Shown piece by piece: positions 44,936 through 55,763 of a DNA stretch of 64,000 nucleotides. The stretch comes from Rutpela maculata (lineage: Eukaryota; Arthropoda; Insecta; Coleoptera; Cerambycidae). Positions within the stretch are counted from its first letter, which is position 1. Every line of letters begins with the position of its first letter. The DNA is taken from positions 25,831,821 through 25,895,820 of the forward strand of contig OW386291.2 in the NCBI GenBank assembly GCA_936432065.2, written 5' to 3'. The position numbers and the translations under genes were made by a program. The notes beneath the pieces were generated by a model. The model worked only from the letters and a program-made list of their open reading frames with translations, was not told where the DNA came from and searched no databases.

Positions 44936-45456
44936 GGTGGATGTACAGTAATCGTAAAAATAAGATTTTTTTCTTAGTTTAAATATGCTTAAAATACCGA
45001 GACTTTGAGACTTTAAGTTTAAGTCAAGTCTGTCGGTCTGTCTGTTTGTCTGTAGCTTTCTTTTTTGTACGCGCGATTACTTTGGAACAGTTTATGATAT
45101 TGACTTGAAATTTGGTATACTATGTACTATGTACTATAACGTGATCTGGAACGAGATTATATTTTGATTTTACTGAAGGGCTCAAGGGTTGGGAGTAAAT
45201 GGGGGTAAAAAATAAAAAAGTAGAGCAGACAAGTAAGAGCCCGTACAATTGGGATATAGTGTATGTGCAAGAAGCCAAGGCTTCAAAATTTTTTTGGCAT
45301 CAGTCGCATCCATTACCACCCCTACCCCATTATTAAATCAGTCACCCCCTACACTATCCTCATTACTAAAGTAGGTAAAAATATAAAATTGTTATTTATT
45401 GTGTCAACAAGCATCAGCCAGACGTAAAAGTAGTGTTCCTTAGGCGGGGGCTTTTA
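44936..45456 (+). repeat. Helentron-like family A, copy A6 (diverged)
   Basis: Starts ACTTCCACATGGTGGATG, keeps a CTGTCGGTCTGTCTG core and TTGACTTGAAATTTGGTATA, and ends GTGTTCCTTAGGCGG. It is more divergent than A3 and A5. Confidence 0.78.
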
Positions 45457-47589
45457 CTTAGAAGTTTGGTGATAGGTACAAAAAGTCAGGTTAGAAATAC
45501 TGTCAGAAATAAAGTGGCCGTTTTCTAGCAAGTCTAAAAACTTTGTATGAGCGTAGTGGGCGCATTAAATTTACACGAGGTTGAAAATTAACTTTCCTTA
45601 AGTGTTAAACATGCTATTTTTTCCTGTACGCCATGGAAAAAAACAAAAAACTTGCTATAAAATTTAATGGAACTTAAAAATGAACAAACAACGGATTCAA
45701 ACGTATTTCTAAACGATTTCAATATCGATATTAGCTAATAAGGTTCAATAACTATGCGACGATAACAATTTTTTTCACAATTTTTAGTGATCTTTTTTGA
45801 AAGCCGTTAAATTTTTTTCGAAAATCTTTTATTATCAATTTATTTTCATCTAGATGGTTCCGTGGAAAAGCAACTATGTTGAATATCACTTATTCGTTTA
45901 TACAGTAATTTGTTTCTTGATTAAAAAATAAGAAAGCATTTTTAATTTACTTTTTTGTTTGCTAGTTACCCAACGCTGGAGTTCTTCCGTGGCCTCCGAC
46001 TTTATTTTATTTTTTCCATCTACATTAAAACTTCCATTTTGTCATAATTTATTTTATATAAACGTTTTCTAACTAAATCGTCATTCACAGTTCTATGGAA
46101 AGTTCATTCACAATTTTAAAATGTAATGCTTATTTTTTTGGTTCTATAAATATCATCATAAAAATAATAGTTGTCTGAAGTATTTTTCCGTAATTATCAT
46201 TAAAAAATGGATTAAACTAAATTATCAAAGAAATTTCAACATTTTTTTTATAATAATATTTATGACATTTCTAGACGTGAAATAAGAACCTTGATAAACA
46301 TTGTTTTTTTTTTTTTGTATCGCAATAATTAGTTGTGATGCTTTTAGGAGAGATATTTATTTCAAACAATTGAATTATACTGTGCTATACTTCCGCACTT
46401 GCATTGCTGTTAATTTAATTATTGATGTAAAAGTTAATTGATTGTTATATAATGAAATAAAAGTATGCCTCTGAAGAAAACAATATAAGAGAACGTACTA
46501 GATCCTGACTAAAAATAAAAAGCTAACCTTGTAGGTAAATAATAATAATTATAAAAAAGTATGTCTACAAACACGCTTTTTCTAAAAAGTTATGGTTTAG
46601 TTATTGAATGAAATTATTGCTCACGACTTGTCTTAACCTTGCATAAAAATTAGAATTTTGAATTAAATATAAATATAATACGCATTATTTTCAAGTTTTT
46701 ATTCTAATATTTAGGTACTGATCAGTGATCATGAACGTTAAAAATACGTGCGACTTTAGTTTACGAATTATGGGAAAGAGTCTGCATGGATCATTAGATA
46801 ACAAGGCATTATTTGTGTTAAGTACTTCGTATCAGCAAAATTACTTTTGCTTCATCTAAGATGTTTGCAGTAAAAAGATATTTTCGACATTCGGAAGTAA
46901 CACATTTAGCCCAGTCGAATTATACTTTGGCGAAAATAGATAACTACGATTTTATTGTTTTAAGTTGATAAGTTGGGCATCCAAAACAAGCCCTTATAGC
47001 GTGCCAAGTAATGTCATACAGGATAAGGAAACTGGGGAGTGGTAAAGTTGAAAAATCAGTTTTTTAAATGAGAAAGTTATGAGTATTAAAGGAACCTATA
47101 AAATGAGCCCCCGAATGTTGAGATAGCTTTATTAGGTCAGGAGTAAATTAAAAAAAAAACGGACATTTTGATTTTTTTTTATTTTAGCAAAATTTTAGCA
47201 ACATTTTTGAAATTTCACTAAAGTAAAAGGAGGGAATATCTGATAAAAATTTCAGATTGATATCTGCATTATTTCTCGATAGATTCAACTTTTTGGAGAA
47301 AAAGGTTTTTTTTGCTATGAGAAAAAAAATCCATTCCTCGAGAGTTGTTCAACAATTACAAATGTTTTCTATATGGCCATTATTCAGAAAAAAGCGGTAA
47401 AAATTGAATTTGAAAAAAAAAAAGAAGATTTTATTGCATAAAACATTTCAATTAAAGTTAAATATTTTTGAATGGAATTCAGTGTCAAAAAATCATGTGT
47501 ATCATTTGGTAGTGCTATTTTTTAGTTCACTTAAAAAGAAACATGACTCTATGATAATTGGTTTTCGAAAAATATGAAAAAGTAGTGTG
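45457..47589. other. AT-rich sequence, no recognised feature
   Basis: Over 2 kb without a supported gene, tail or inverted repeat; many poly(A/T) tracts. Confidence 0.4.
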
Positions 47590-48058
47590 AGCAGGCGTTA
47601 CGGTGTGCGGATTTTTTTCGAAAATATTAGAGAGGATAATTTATGATCAGCTAAAACAACATATATACACTAACGACCTGCTTCCTCATACCCAATCTGG
47701 TTTTCGTCATGGTCATAGTAATGTTATAAATGACGATTACTTAGCAGCTCTAGATAAATCAATGGTAACTACAGCCGTTATGCTTGATCTTTGATTGTCT
47801 CAACCATGAAATGCTTTTAGCAAAACTGCACTATCTAGGCTTGGCATAAACACTAGCGCATGGTTTCGTAGCTACTTGTCACAGAGAATGCAAAAAATTA
47901 AAGTTAACTTGCAAATGTCGGATAGTTTAGTTGTCAATTCGGGAGTTCCTCAGGACTCAATACTTGGACTATTTGACAACTGTTTTCTTATACCTGTCAG
48001 ATTTTATGAAAGTTGTAAAACACTGTAAAGTGCATTCATGCGCGGATAACAAACAATA
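47590..48058 (+). pseudogene. Jockey-like LINE RT palm
   Basis: The plus strand encodes FFSKILERIIYDQLKQHI, the QSGFRHGHS motif, motif A remnant (TTAVMLDL), then SAWFRSYLSQRMQKIKVN, motif B (NSGVPQDSIL) and finally VHSCADN in place of the YADD motif C (48030-48050). Frameshifts near 47790 and 47970. An insertion follows motif C at once, and the LINE resumes near 48490. Confidence 0.85.
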
Positions 48059-48061
48059 GTA

Positions 48062-48480
48062 TATTACGTAATGAGTGTTGTAAGGAGCATATTACGCATG
48101 AATGGAAAAGTTACGATGCCGCGTAGCGGCGAGTGCGTATTTCTATGAGTGCGTAATTGCTTTACAACTCGAATTATGTACTATACTTTACCTACGATCA
48201 TATTTATTTAGTAAAATCTGGATTTAGTTTACTAGTCAACAAAATTATTCAACAAATATTATGTCAGTTTTGACAGCGTTTGAAAATTACGTAAGCGCAT
48301 TTGTTTTTTTAAACCCCGCGTCAGCGATATAAACCACCTATAATTGCGTTTCCCGTGCGTTTTGTTTACCGTGCGATTTATTTACAGTGCGATTTGTTTA
48401 CAATATATAAAGTTCAACTTACATAGATGGCAGGTAGTGTGTTTTTACTATTTACAGTAGTGATCGTAGGTAAATATATT
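48062..48480. mobile_element. composite insertion in the LINE: hairpin plus small TIR element
   Basis: 48070-48175 is an imperfect inverted repeat (GAGTGTTGTAAGG with ACGCATGAAT, against TGCGTAATTGCTTTACAACTC). 48186-48475 is bounded by TTTACCTACGATCA and its exact inverse TGATCGTAGGTAAA. Together they separate motif C from the thumb of the LINE. The parts may be one element with complex ends or two nested ones. Confidence 0.6.
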
Positions 48481-48489
48481 TTTCATATC

Positions 48490-49260
48490 GTCCTACATTT
48501 GTTGAAGAATCCATGGCAAAAATTAACGAAAATCTTTTCAATATATCCATATGGTTAGATAGACAGGGTTTAAAATTTATCTGTAGTAAAACCGTTGCTA
48601 TAACTTTCAGATCTGCCAGGAATACTTTTGAAGATAATCTTGTGCAACTATCTATAGACGATGAGCAAATTGATAATAAAAATATCGTGCGAAAGCTTGG
48701 AATTACTTTCGATAGCTATTTAACCTTCAAAGAACATGTAACCAAAGTTGAGCAATCCTCTTTCGCTAAAATTAAATCTATTTATCAATTTAAACATGTA
48801 CTATCTACATCCACAAAGTTAAGACTTTCAAATTCGTTAATTTTGTCAATAATTTAATATGCTAATGACAAAAGTTCAAAACTCGTTCGTTTCTCGGCTG
48901 GTGTGCCCAGGCGTGAACAATGTGAACATATAACTCCTTATCTAAAAATGAATAATTTGCTTAATATGCATCAGAGATGGAACTCTATCTCATTTGCCTG
49001 TGTTTTAAAAAATGATGCACCCTTATACCTCAGAGATAAACTTAATTTCCGAAATCAACACACACAATGCTCATCTCAGATTCGTGGCAAATCTTTTGCA
49101 TATTCAGAATTCATTTTAAGCTTCTTATCTTCAACCAACTTCATTATATTTACGTATGTACTAGTGATAGCTTCCTTTGTAATATTTCTTCTTGTCTTCT
49201 TTATATAATAGTTAGGTTAGGTTATAGTGGAATATAAATATCATTTTATCCGTCTTCTAA
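48490..49260 (+). pseudogene. Jockey-like LINE thumb and C-terminus
   Basis: The frame 48513-48857 encodes ISIWLDRQGLKFICSKT, KLGITFDSYLTFKEHV and IKSIYQFKHVLSTSTKLRL, the RT thumb. After a stop at 48857 and a small gap, 48903-49208 encodes PYLKMNNLLNMHQRWNSI and PLYLRDKLNFRNQH, the conserved tail. It continues the LINE at 47590-48058. Confidence 0.85.
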
Positions 49261-49308
49261 TTTTTATGAAGTTTATGTCAATTGTGCTAATCAATTGAGC
49301 ACGTGTCA

Positions 49309-49321
49309 GGTAAGATAATGT
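49309..49321. repeat. 13-bp target-site duplication, left copy
   Basis: GGTAAGATAATGT is repeated exactly at 50058-50070 after the poly(A) of the R1-type insertion. Confidence 0.93.
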
Positions 49322-49392
49322 CCTAGCCATCCTCCCTCTCGCCCTATCCACCTGCGATGAAGGTGGATAGGATGAGAGGGAGGATGGCTAGG
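49322..49392. repeat. 32-bp inverted repeat at LINE 5' junction
   Basis: 49322-49353 is the inverse of 49361-49392 with two mismatches; the loop is GCGATGA. The right arm belongs to the LINE coding sequence, so the left arm is an added copy. Confidence 0.92.
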
Positions 49393-50057
49393 ATCCAGAA
49401 ATATGCCGCACTAAAGGTATGCAGTGCATATAAAACGATTTCATACGAGGCGGCGTTGGTAGTTACGGGGATCCCCCCTTTGGATCTGATGGCCAAAGAA
49501 CGGCTGGAAATCTTTGAAGGAGCCGGGAGGGCAGAGACCAGGGACAGGCTGTTTGATAGATGGCAGAGGCGGTGGGACACTGCAGTCAAGGGAAAGTGGA
49601 CGAGACGCCTCATCCCGAACATCAGAGCGTGGATGGAACGGAAGCATGGTGAGGTAGGCTATTACCTCATTCAAGCCCCACCGTGTTCGCATGCAACAGA
49701 TGGAGAGAAGAGAGACGAGACGGTAGGACGTCGTTATTGTCTCCGGAAGATATGGTAGGGAGGATGCTAGAAACGGAAGAGAACTGGAGAAGGGCGGAGG
49801 AGGGAATAACCCGCGTTATCAAAAAGAAGGAAGAGGAGGAAAGAGAGATGGGTTTGAACCCATGGAGAAACGCCAATTAACACCGACAATCTTAAATGAC
49901 CTTTAGGTCTGATGAAAAGCGAAAGCAGTCTCAGGTCAACAGGATACACTGAAGAGAGGGAGGGGTTTTAGCTGGTTAAAGTCCAGCACTACCCGCTCAC
50001 GATAGACTCTAAGCGACGGGTGTCCATGATGATTTCCCCTCTCACAAAAAAAAAAAA
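49322..50057 (+). pseudogene. R1-type LINE insertion, 5'-truncated with hairpin start
   Basis: 49355-49660 encodes RMARIQKYAALKVCSAY, the VTGIPPLDLMAKERLEI segment, WDTAVKGKWTRRLIP and the HGEVGYYL motif typical of R1-clade ORF2 tails. An internal deletion removes the zinc knuckle; the frame then shifts to CNRWREERRDGR, NWRRAEEGITRV and a stop at 49878. The 3' UTR (GGGGTTTTAG, CCATGATGATTTCCCCT) and 13 A follow. A 13-bp duplication flanks it. The first 32 bp are an inverted copy of 49361-49392, giving a 32-bp stem with a 7-nt loop. Confidence 0.92.
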
Positions 50058-50149
50058 GGTAAGATAATGTACTGGCTCTGGTTGGCATTTATAGCAGCTT
50101 TGTGTGTTCTTAAACAGCCAGACAGTCTCTCATTTGAGAAAAGGTGGGC

Positions 50150-50430
50150 GGTTTCGTGAACGTAATTCGAGGATTTCTCCTGCATCCCTGAACCGATTGA
50201 AAAAATGTTTTGATATTCTTTTAGAGACAGTTTTATAGAATGGTACTAGGCTATTTAAAACTAAAGAAAGAAAAACATTTTTTACTTGTGCGAAAATCAA
50301 AAAAAAAATTTTTTTTTGACTTTTCAGTAGTCTGGTACCATTCTATAATGTTGTATCTAAAGGCCTATCAAAAAATTTTTTGAATCGGTTCAGGGATGTA
50401 AGAGAAATCCTCGAACTACGAAATCATTTT
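50150..50430. mobile_element. palindromic MITE of about 280 bp
   Basis: ATTCGAGGATTTCTCCTGCA and CATCCCTGAACCGATT on the left are matched inverted on the right (AATCGGTTCAGGGATG, AGAAATCCTCGAA). AATGGTAC words near 50241 and 50335 continue the pairing. The termini and duplication are not sharply defined. Confidence 0.75.
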
Positions 50431-50784
50431 CTTAAGCACGGCTACCGGCTACTTTCACAAGAATCGAATTTGCCATTCGTATATTACACAGACCATGCTA
50501 CAAGTGAGCGAACAAGATTATATTAGTGATGAGGGTAGAGAAATAAAAATTTTAAGAAATATAAGGAGCATTTCAAATAAAATCTAGAACACTATGAGAT
50601 TATTGACTTATTGAATTGTACGGAAATATATAATATGTACACAAAAAACCTTTTATTTGTTTTGCTAATAGCTAATATCGCTTCCAGTCATACATTCGTG
50701 GAAAAAAAGCTTTATCTGCATTTTCGTCACTATTTTGTTTTATTTCTTATCTGTCATTGCTTCAGCTCTGTATTTATATCATGA
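50431..50784. other. no recognised feature
   Basis: AT-rich spacer. Confidence 0.4.

Positions 50785-50814
<30 letters not shown>
50785..50814. repeat. (AAT)n microsatellite
   Basis: About ten AAT units, forming on the minus strand the (ATT)n tail of a LINE whose body lies to the right. Confidence 0.9.
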
Positions 50815-50816
<2 letters not shown>

Positions 50817-51420
50817 AGTTTATTGAACCAAGTGTTACAAAATTGATTATGATACATTAAATTACTTAATTATTGAACAATGGTACAAGGAAAATAAATC
50901 TTTACCTAAATCTCACATATTTATAAAAACTGGCCGTGGGTGCTAGCTATATTGATACAATGAAAAATACTATTCATAATAAAAATAACTTAATTTATTA
51001 AATTAATTCTATTCAAATTCAACAGTAAGAATATTAGAACATATTAAGTATAACCTCTGCTAAAATTTACAATTTTTCTTATTGCTAGTAGATACTACAA
51101 TTTTCAATTAACCAGAAAGACGCCATTCAATAAAACTGTAGTATTTAGAATGGATAAAATGGAAGCTATTTATTTATTTCGTATTTAAATTTTTTTAAGT
51201 TAAAATTTTAAATTGCTGGTGGTATATTATTATAAATTCTAGGGAGTGGAGTCAAAATAAAATTTGAATGGAATTCTCTGGCTACAGCAATTTTATTGTT
51301 TTGATTTGTTGTAGGTTTAATAACAAGTGCTCTGAGCAATTTTTTACAAAATCCGTCCATTGCTTCTTGTAGAATTTTAACAATTTATTTTTCAACACAA
51401 ATTTTCTGCTATTTTTCCTA
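50815..51420 (-). pseudogene. LINE 3' end: C-terminal tail and 3' UTR
   Basis: On the minus strand 51340-51210 reads KPTTNQNNKIAVAREF and LPRIYNNIPPAI, a LINE ORF2 C-terminal tail. The AT-rich 3' UTR leads to TCAATAAACTG and the ATT tail at 50814. Everything upstream is lost or unrecognisable. Confidence 0.6.
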
Positions 51421-52907
51421 TTATCTCATGTCATAGTAATCGTATCGCAATAATAAAAATACCAGACTGTTCGCTATAAAATTATGAATAAGACTAGGCA
51501 TATGAAAAAACTTCTTGATAATTTGTTTTGTAAAAAAATAAAAACCGCCAAAAATTCCCTTTTTTTTTAACAGTTTAAGAAATATGATGTAATAATCCAT
51601 CAATTTTAACGAAAGTTGGTGGAACTATGCGATTTATTGAACTAAACCTCCGTGCCAAATTTTAGAGCAAAATATTTATTCAAATGGCTAAAAATCAATA
51701 ACAATTTCGAAATTTCCCATCGCATTTTGTTTAAGTGCATTGATTCGTAGTAGGACAATTTTTCTATTAAGTGTAGGTTTTTACATGTACTTTACGGTGG
51801 TAGTTAGAAAGAAAAAAAAATAATTTAAACAAATTTTTTGGAATTTAATTGTAATTATGGATATTGCACGTATACACGATTTCAAATAACTACGTGGTTT
51901 TTTTGTGAACCCAAAAACGATAAGCGAATTATGAAAGTATATAAAATAACCAACGTTTAAAAAAAGAATGATGTTCTACTTGCTTTCAACGTTAGTTTTT
52001 GCGTTTTAGTCGATTATAAGTAAAAATATTGATATTTTTTCTTGAAATTTGCACATATTGTTCCAAAATGATTATATTTCTCTCTCTGCTAGTTGAAAAT
52101 TATCCACAACTAAAACTTTTTGAATTACATCGCATAAAGCACCATTGAGGACATAACGCACATTCGAAAAAAAATTATCTCCCCACTCCCTGAATATTGT
52201 AACTAGGCAACTAACTTAATTAATGGTATACATCACACCATTTTCATCATATTTAAAATTTTTAGTCTTTTTCATATATTCTGATTCTTTTATTTAACAA
52301 AATATAATTTGTTAAGTTTTTATTCATCATAAATTCAACAATCTTTATTATTTTATAATGTTTTCGGCTCTTGTCATATCTGATTTTCCTTTTCTTTTTA
52401 AAATGTTTGTGTTTTGTGTTTATTTTCAATTTTTAATGTATAGTAACGTAAAATAATTTGTTTAGCCGTTATTTAATTAAAATACATTGGAAATTTTAGT
52501 TTCAAAATATTTATTTTGTGGGACCAGACTGGATATCCGAATGTAAAAAAAAATTGAAGGCAACATTTACATAAATGTTACTTAAAATAAATTCTATTTA
52601 TAAAATTAACGTGATTACTTTTAATTGATTTACCCGACGGATAAACCGCCATCTAAAACCATTAGCTGGTTTAAATTATTTTTTTTTACATATTTATAAA
52701 GTACCTAGCTTAGTATACTTCTGAAATATCCATGCTTACAAAAAGATGTGCAAGTTTTTTATGAAGGATTGACAAAAAACCTCATTTTCAGTTGCATTTT
52801 TGACCCTACATTTTCGTAAAAAATCAGAAAATATTTTTACTGCATTATCAATTACTACACGAAGAATGTTATTAAGCATATTGTAAAATAAACACATTTG
52901 TTTTCTT
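51421..52907. other. AT-rich sequence, no recognised feature
   Basis: No supported coding, RNA or TIR structure. Confidence 0.4.
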
Positions 52908-53225
52908 TTAATGCACTTGTATATAAATTGATAAGTTGTAGTTGAATTCTAACCTTGCAACCAGTTCTTTAATCTTGCTTCCAGTCATTTTACGACCACG
53001 ATACTTGAGCCAGCGCCTTAATTGAGCGCAAGTGTGTTCTTCCACAATGTTGTATACTAATTTTGCACCGTCAATCACACTTCCGTCTAAATTAATGTGA
53101 AAAAATGATACCGGTCCAATCATTTTGACAATCCAAGTGTCCGAACATTTCATAGTTCCCGCAAACAAACGTAGAGGCAGCACATGCGCGCTTCTATGAT
53201 GAAAAGGTCTATTTGTTAAAATCAT
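52908..53225 (-). CDS. SAP-like domain reading frame, partial
   Basis: The frame of 105 residues ends with CAQLRRWLKYRGRKMTGSKI followed by ELVARLEF. This fits the SAP helix-extended-helix motif (L..WL..RG.K..G.K.EL..R), a DNA-binding module found in chromatin proteins and in transposon-derived SWIM-type proteins. The first half (SDTWIVKMIGPVSFFHINLD) has no motif I recognise, and its first codons overlap the broken endonuclease of the neighbouring LINE. It may be a fragment of a transposon gene or host gene captured next to the LINE. The start codon is uncertain and no promoter is evident. Confidence 0.45.
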   Translation of the reverse strand: MILTNRPFHHRSAHVLPLRLFAGTMKCSDTWIVKMIGPVSFFHINLDGSVIDGAKLVYNIVEEHTCAQLRRWLKYRGRKMTGSKIKELVARLEFNYNLSIYIQVH

Positions 53226-53600
53226 TTGTACAGTTGTAAGAATCTACATTAAAATCTCCGCAGCGTATTAAATTTACCTTAGGTTTAAATACCAGATTTA
53301 ACACATCAACTATTCTATTAAGGAATATGTTCAAATCCCCAAAAGGAGATCTGTAACACGTTAACAAAATAATTTTCACATCAAGTTTTGTTTTATAAGA
53401 TACAGCACATATTTCAAAGTGCTTATCAATACAAGAACTATCTAGATTAATGGCTTTAACGTTTAATCCATCTTTTACCCAAATTCCCACAACCCCCAAT
53501 TGAAAGATCTTCTACAATAACTACTGCCTAAGGAATAACCATCGAAATGGAAATTATTTATAGATTCTGGCTTAGCTGCCGTCTCAGTTGAACATTCAAT
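53209..53600 (-). pseudogene. LINE ORF2 start: apurinic-type endonuclease fragment
   Basis: Minus-strand pieces read NFHFDGYSLGSSYCRR (53555-53515), then GVVGIWVKDGLNVKAINLD, CYRSPFGDLNIFLNRI and GDFNVD (53250), the characteristic blocks of the LINE exonuclease-endonuclease-phosphatase domain. The catalytic GDFN motif is present, although the residue before it is Cys (RCGDFNVD). The remaining endonuclease and all RT sequence are missing; the LINE ends at 53209 against the SAP-like frame. Confidence 0.82.
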
Positions 53601-53637
53601 AACAGCAAATCAGGATTAAAACTTACTGTCTGTTCCT

Positions 53638-54600
53638 TTATTCCCTCCTCTTTAGGTATAAAAAATGACTCACACAAGCATTTTTCGGCCACTTTGATGG
53701 GCCCATAGCTTTCTTAAAATTCTCTTCTAAAATACTGACTTTAAATAATGAGTACAAATCGGGATGTCTTGGATTAATTGATTCACATACAACTTCTGGA
53801 AAATTTGGTTCCACAATTTTTTTTAAACTTTCAGTTTGCGTATTTGGGTCAAGCTTATAAACATGTAGTGTTATTATCCTTGGGACACCTTTTAGAACAG
53901 AATTGCTTTCCGTACTATTTCCAATTACTAATGGTGGCTTATTACGTCGTTTTTTTACAACTTTTTTCCATTCACCATCATTAGTAGAAATTTTATTTTG
54001 GGCAAGGTTTATATATTCACTACATTTCCTTCGCGCTTCAGCCTCTTCTACTGCTGCTGCCACTTGGATATTAGTAATGTGACGTGGTTTATTTACACAC
54101 CCTGTACCTTTACTGGTACTTGGAAATTGATTAAAAGAAACAGGCTTGCTTTTATTGCTGTTGTTTTTCACATTTATTGTATTTGTTTTTGTTGTATCAA
54201 TTTTTATCTCTTGGTCTTTATCTATAACTTTTTTATGCACCACCGCAGATGAGTTTAATTTATCTATATGTATATTTAAAATTTTTGTTTGATCACGTAA
54301 ATCGTTGATAATTATGTCTTTTTGTTTCAGTATATAATTAAAGATAGTTGCATCTACTTTTTTTCTCAGAACCAGCTATTGCCTCTACTGCATCAAAAAA
54401 CGCTGCGTCACAATCACTATTTGATATACTTTCACAACAACTTATTGACGTGTTACTTAAAAACTTTATGTTACTTAATAATCTCGCACATCTTAAATGA
54501 TAACTAGAAGCACATTCTGTACATTTTATTTACATCGTTAACAACTTTAGGTTTACATCTTTTGCAAACAGAAGAGACAGAACAACGTTTCTCGTCCATA
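53638..54600 (-). pseudogene. LINE ORF1 with N-terminal PHD-like zinc finger
   Basis: The start MDEKRCSVSSVCKRC (54600) is followed, after a frameshift, by KCTECASSYHLRCARL, a Cys/His pattern like the PHD fingers of CR1/Jockey ORF1 proteins. After another frameshift near 54360 a helical stretch (QKDIIINDLRDQTKILN) leads to the open frame 54243-53638. That frame carries GEWKKVVKKRRNKPP, then VPRIITLHVYKLDPNTQ, FPEVVCESINPRHPDLYSLF and KWPKNACVSHFLYLKRR, the conserved ORF1 C-terminal domain that binds nucleic acid. ORF2 begins about 40 bp downstream. This is a rare 5' end of a LINE in the window. Confidence 0.85.
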
Positions 54601-55761
54601 TTGGCAACTCGTGTCCCAAAATGAACCAATTTAACCTGCAACTATTTCAAACCGGTGTTTATAAAAAAATTGTTGATTTTAGAGTGTTTAATAAAGAGGA
54701 CCCATTTTGTGTAAATTTGAAAAAGGAACCATATCCAGGTACCAACATTTAAAAAACAAACACGAAAAATAATTTTGTGAATATAGAAGAGGGCGCCCGC
54801 CCTTTCCTACGTCCCTGGATTAATTTTATTTTGGCCAATGCCATGAAATATTAGCCCTTATTGATACTAAATAATGAACTGAATTTCGTCGCTGTAGCAT
54901 GAAGGGTTCCTGAAATATTAAATAGAAACCCACTTTCGGGCTCCACTTTCGCACTTTCATAGCTCTCTTAGGAAGTATTTACGGCCATATATTTATATGG
55001 ATTTTTCTTCATATTTTTAGATGTAGAATCTGTATGGCAGAGCAATTTTACACGAAAACATGTTTACTGTATATAGATGTGATAGCGGAAAGTACTTGTC
55101 AATACATATTATTGCAAACAGTTAAACAACGTACAAACAAGTCGAAGAGCTTTTACAAATATATTGTTTGTTTCCACATAATAATGTTTAGTAACGTTAA
55201 TGCTAATAGCTAACATCGCTAAAGCCATGTATTAGATGGAAAAAGATGTTTAGTAAATTACGATTACCGACGTATTGTAGAATATATATTTATTGAGCTG
55301 CATTCCTTGGATAGTAAATGTAAAACATTTTTAGTATATTTAATTACACACTCGACATTGGACATTTCAAAATAATTTTCCAAAAACAAAAATGTTAACT
55401 ATGTGAAATATTTCATGAGATTGACAATTGACAAATTACTGGCCTTAAAATGAGTGCACGGAGCATCAGTTCACTTTAGAAGTTTACGTGCCACAACACA
55501 TGTTGCTCTTATACTTTCATCAGATGGCTATGTTAAATATAAAGTAAAAGAAATGCATTTCTTAAGACGGCTGAGTTATGTGATCATTATGTACGTGAGT
55601 ATAGGCATTCAGTTTAAACAGCGGTATATTTAGAAACTTTTGTTTTAACCTATAATACCATTATCATACGCGAGAAAGAAATAATTTGCAACGAATCTTT
55701 TCGTTTCACTGCTTAATTTTGAGGCGAAAAGTATGCTTCTTGTGCCCATAATACACACTAA
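54601..55761. other. no recognised feature
   Basis: Probably includes the LINE 5' UTR next to 54600. GGGCGCCCGCCCTTTCC near 54790 is a local GC-rich palindrome. No gene. Confidence 0.4.
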
Positions 55762-55763
55762 TA

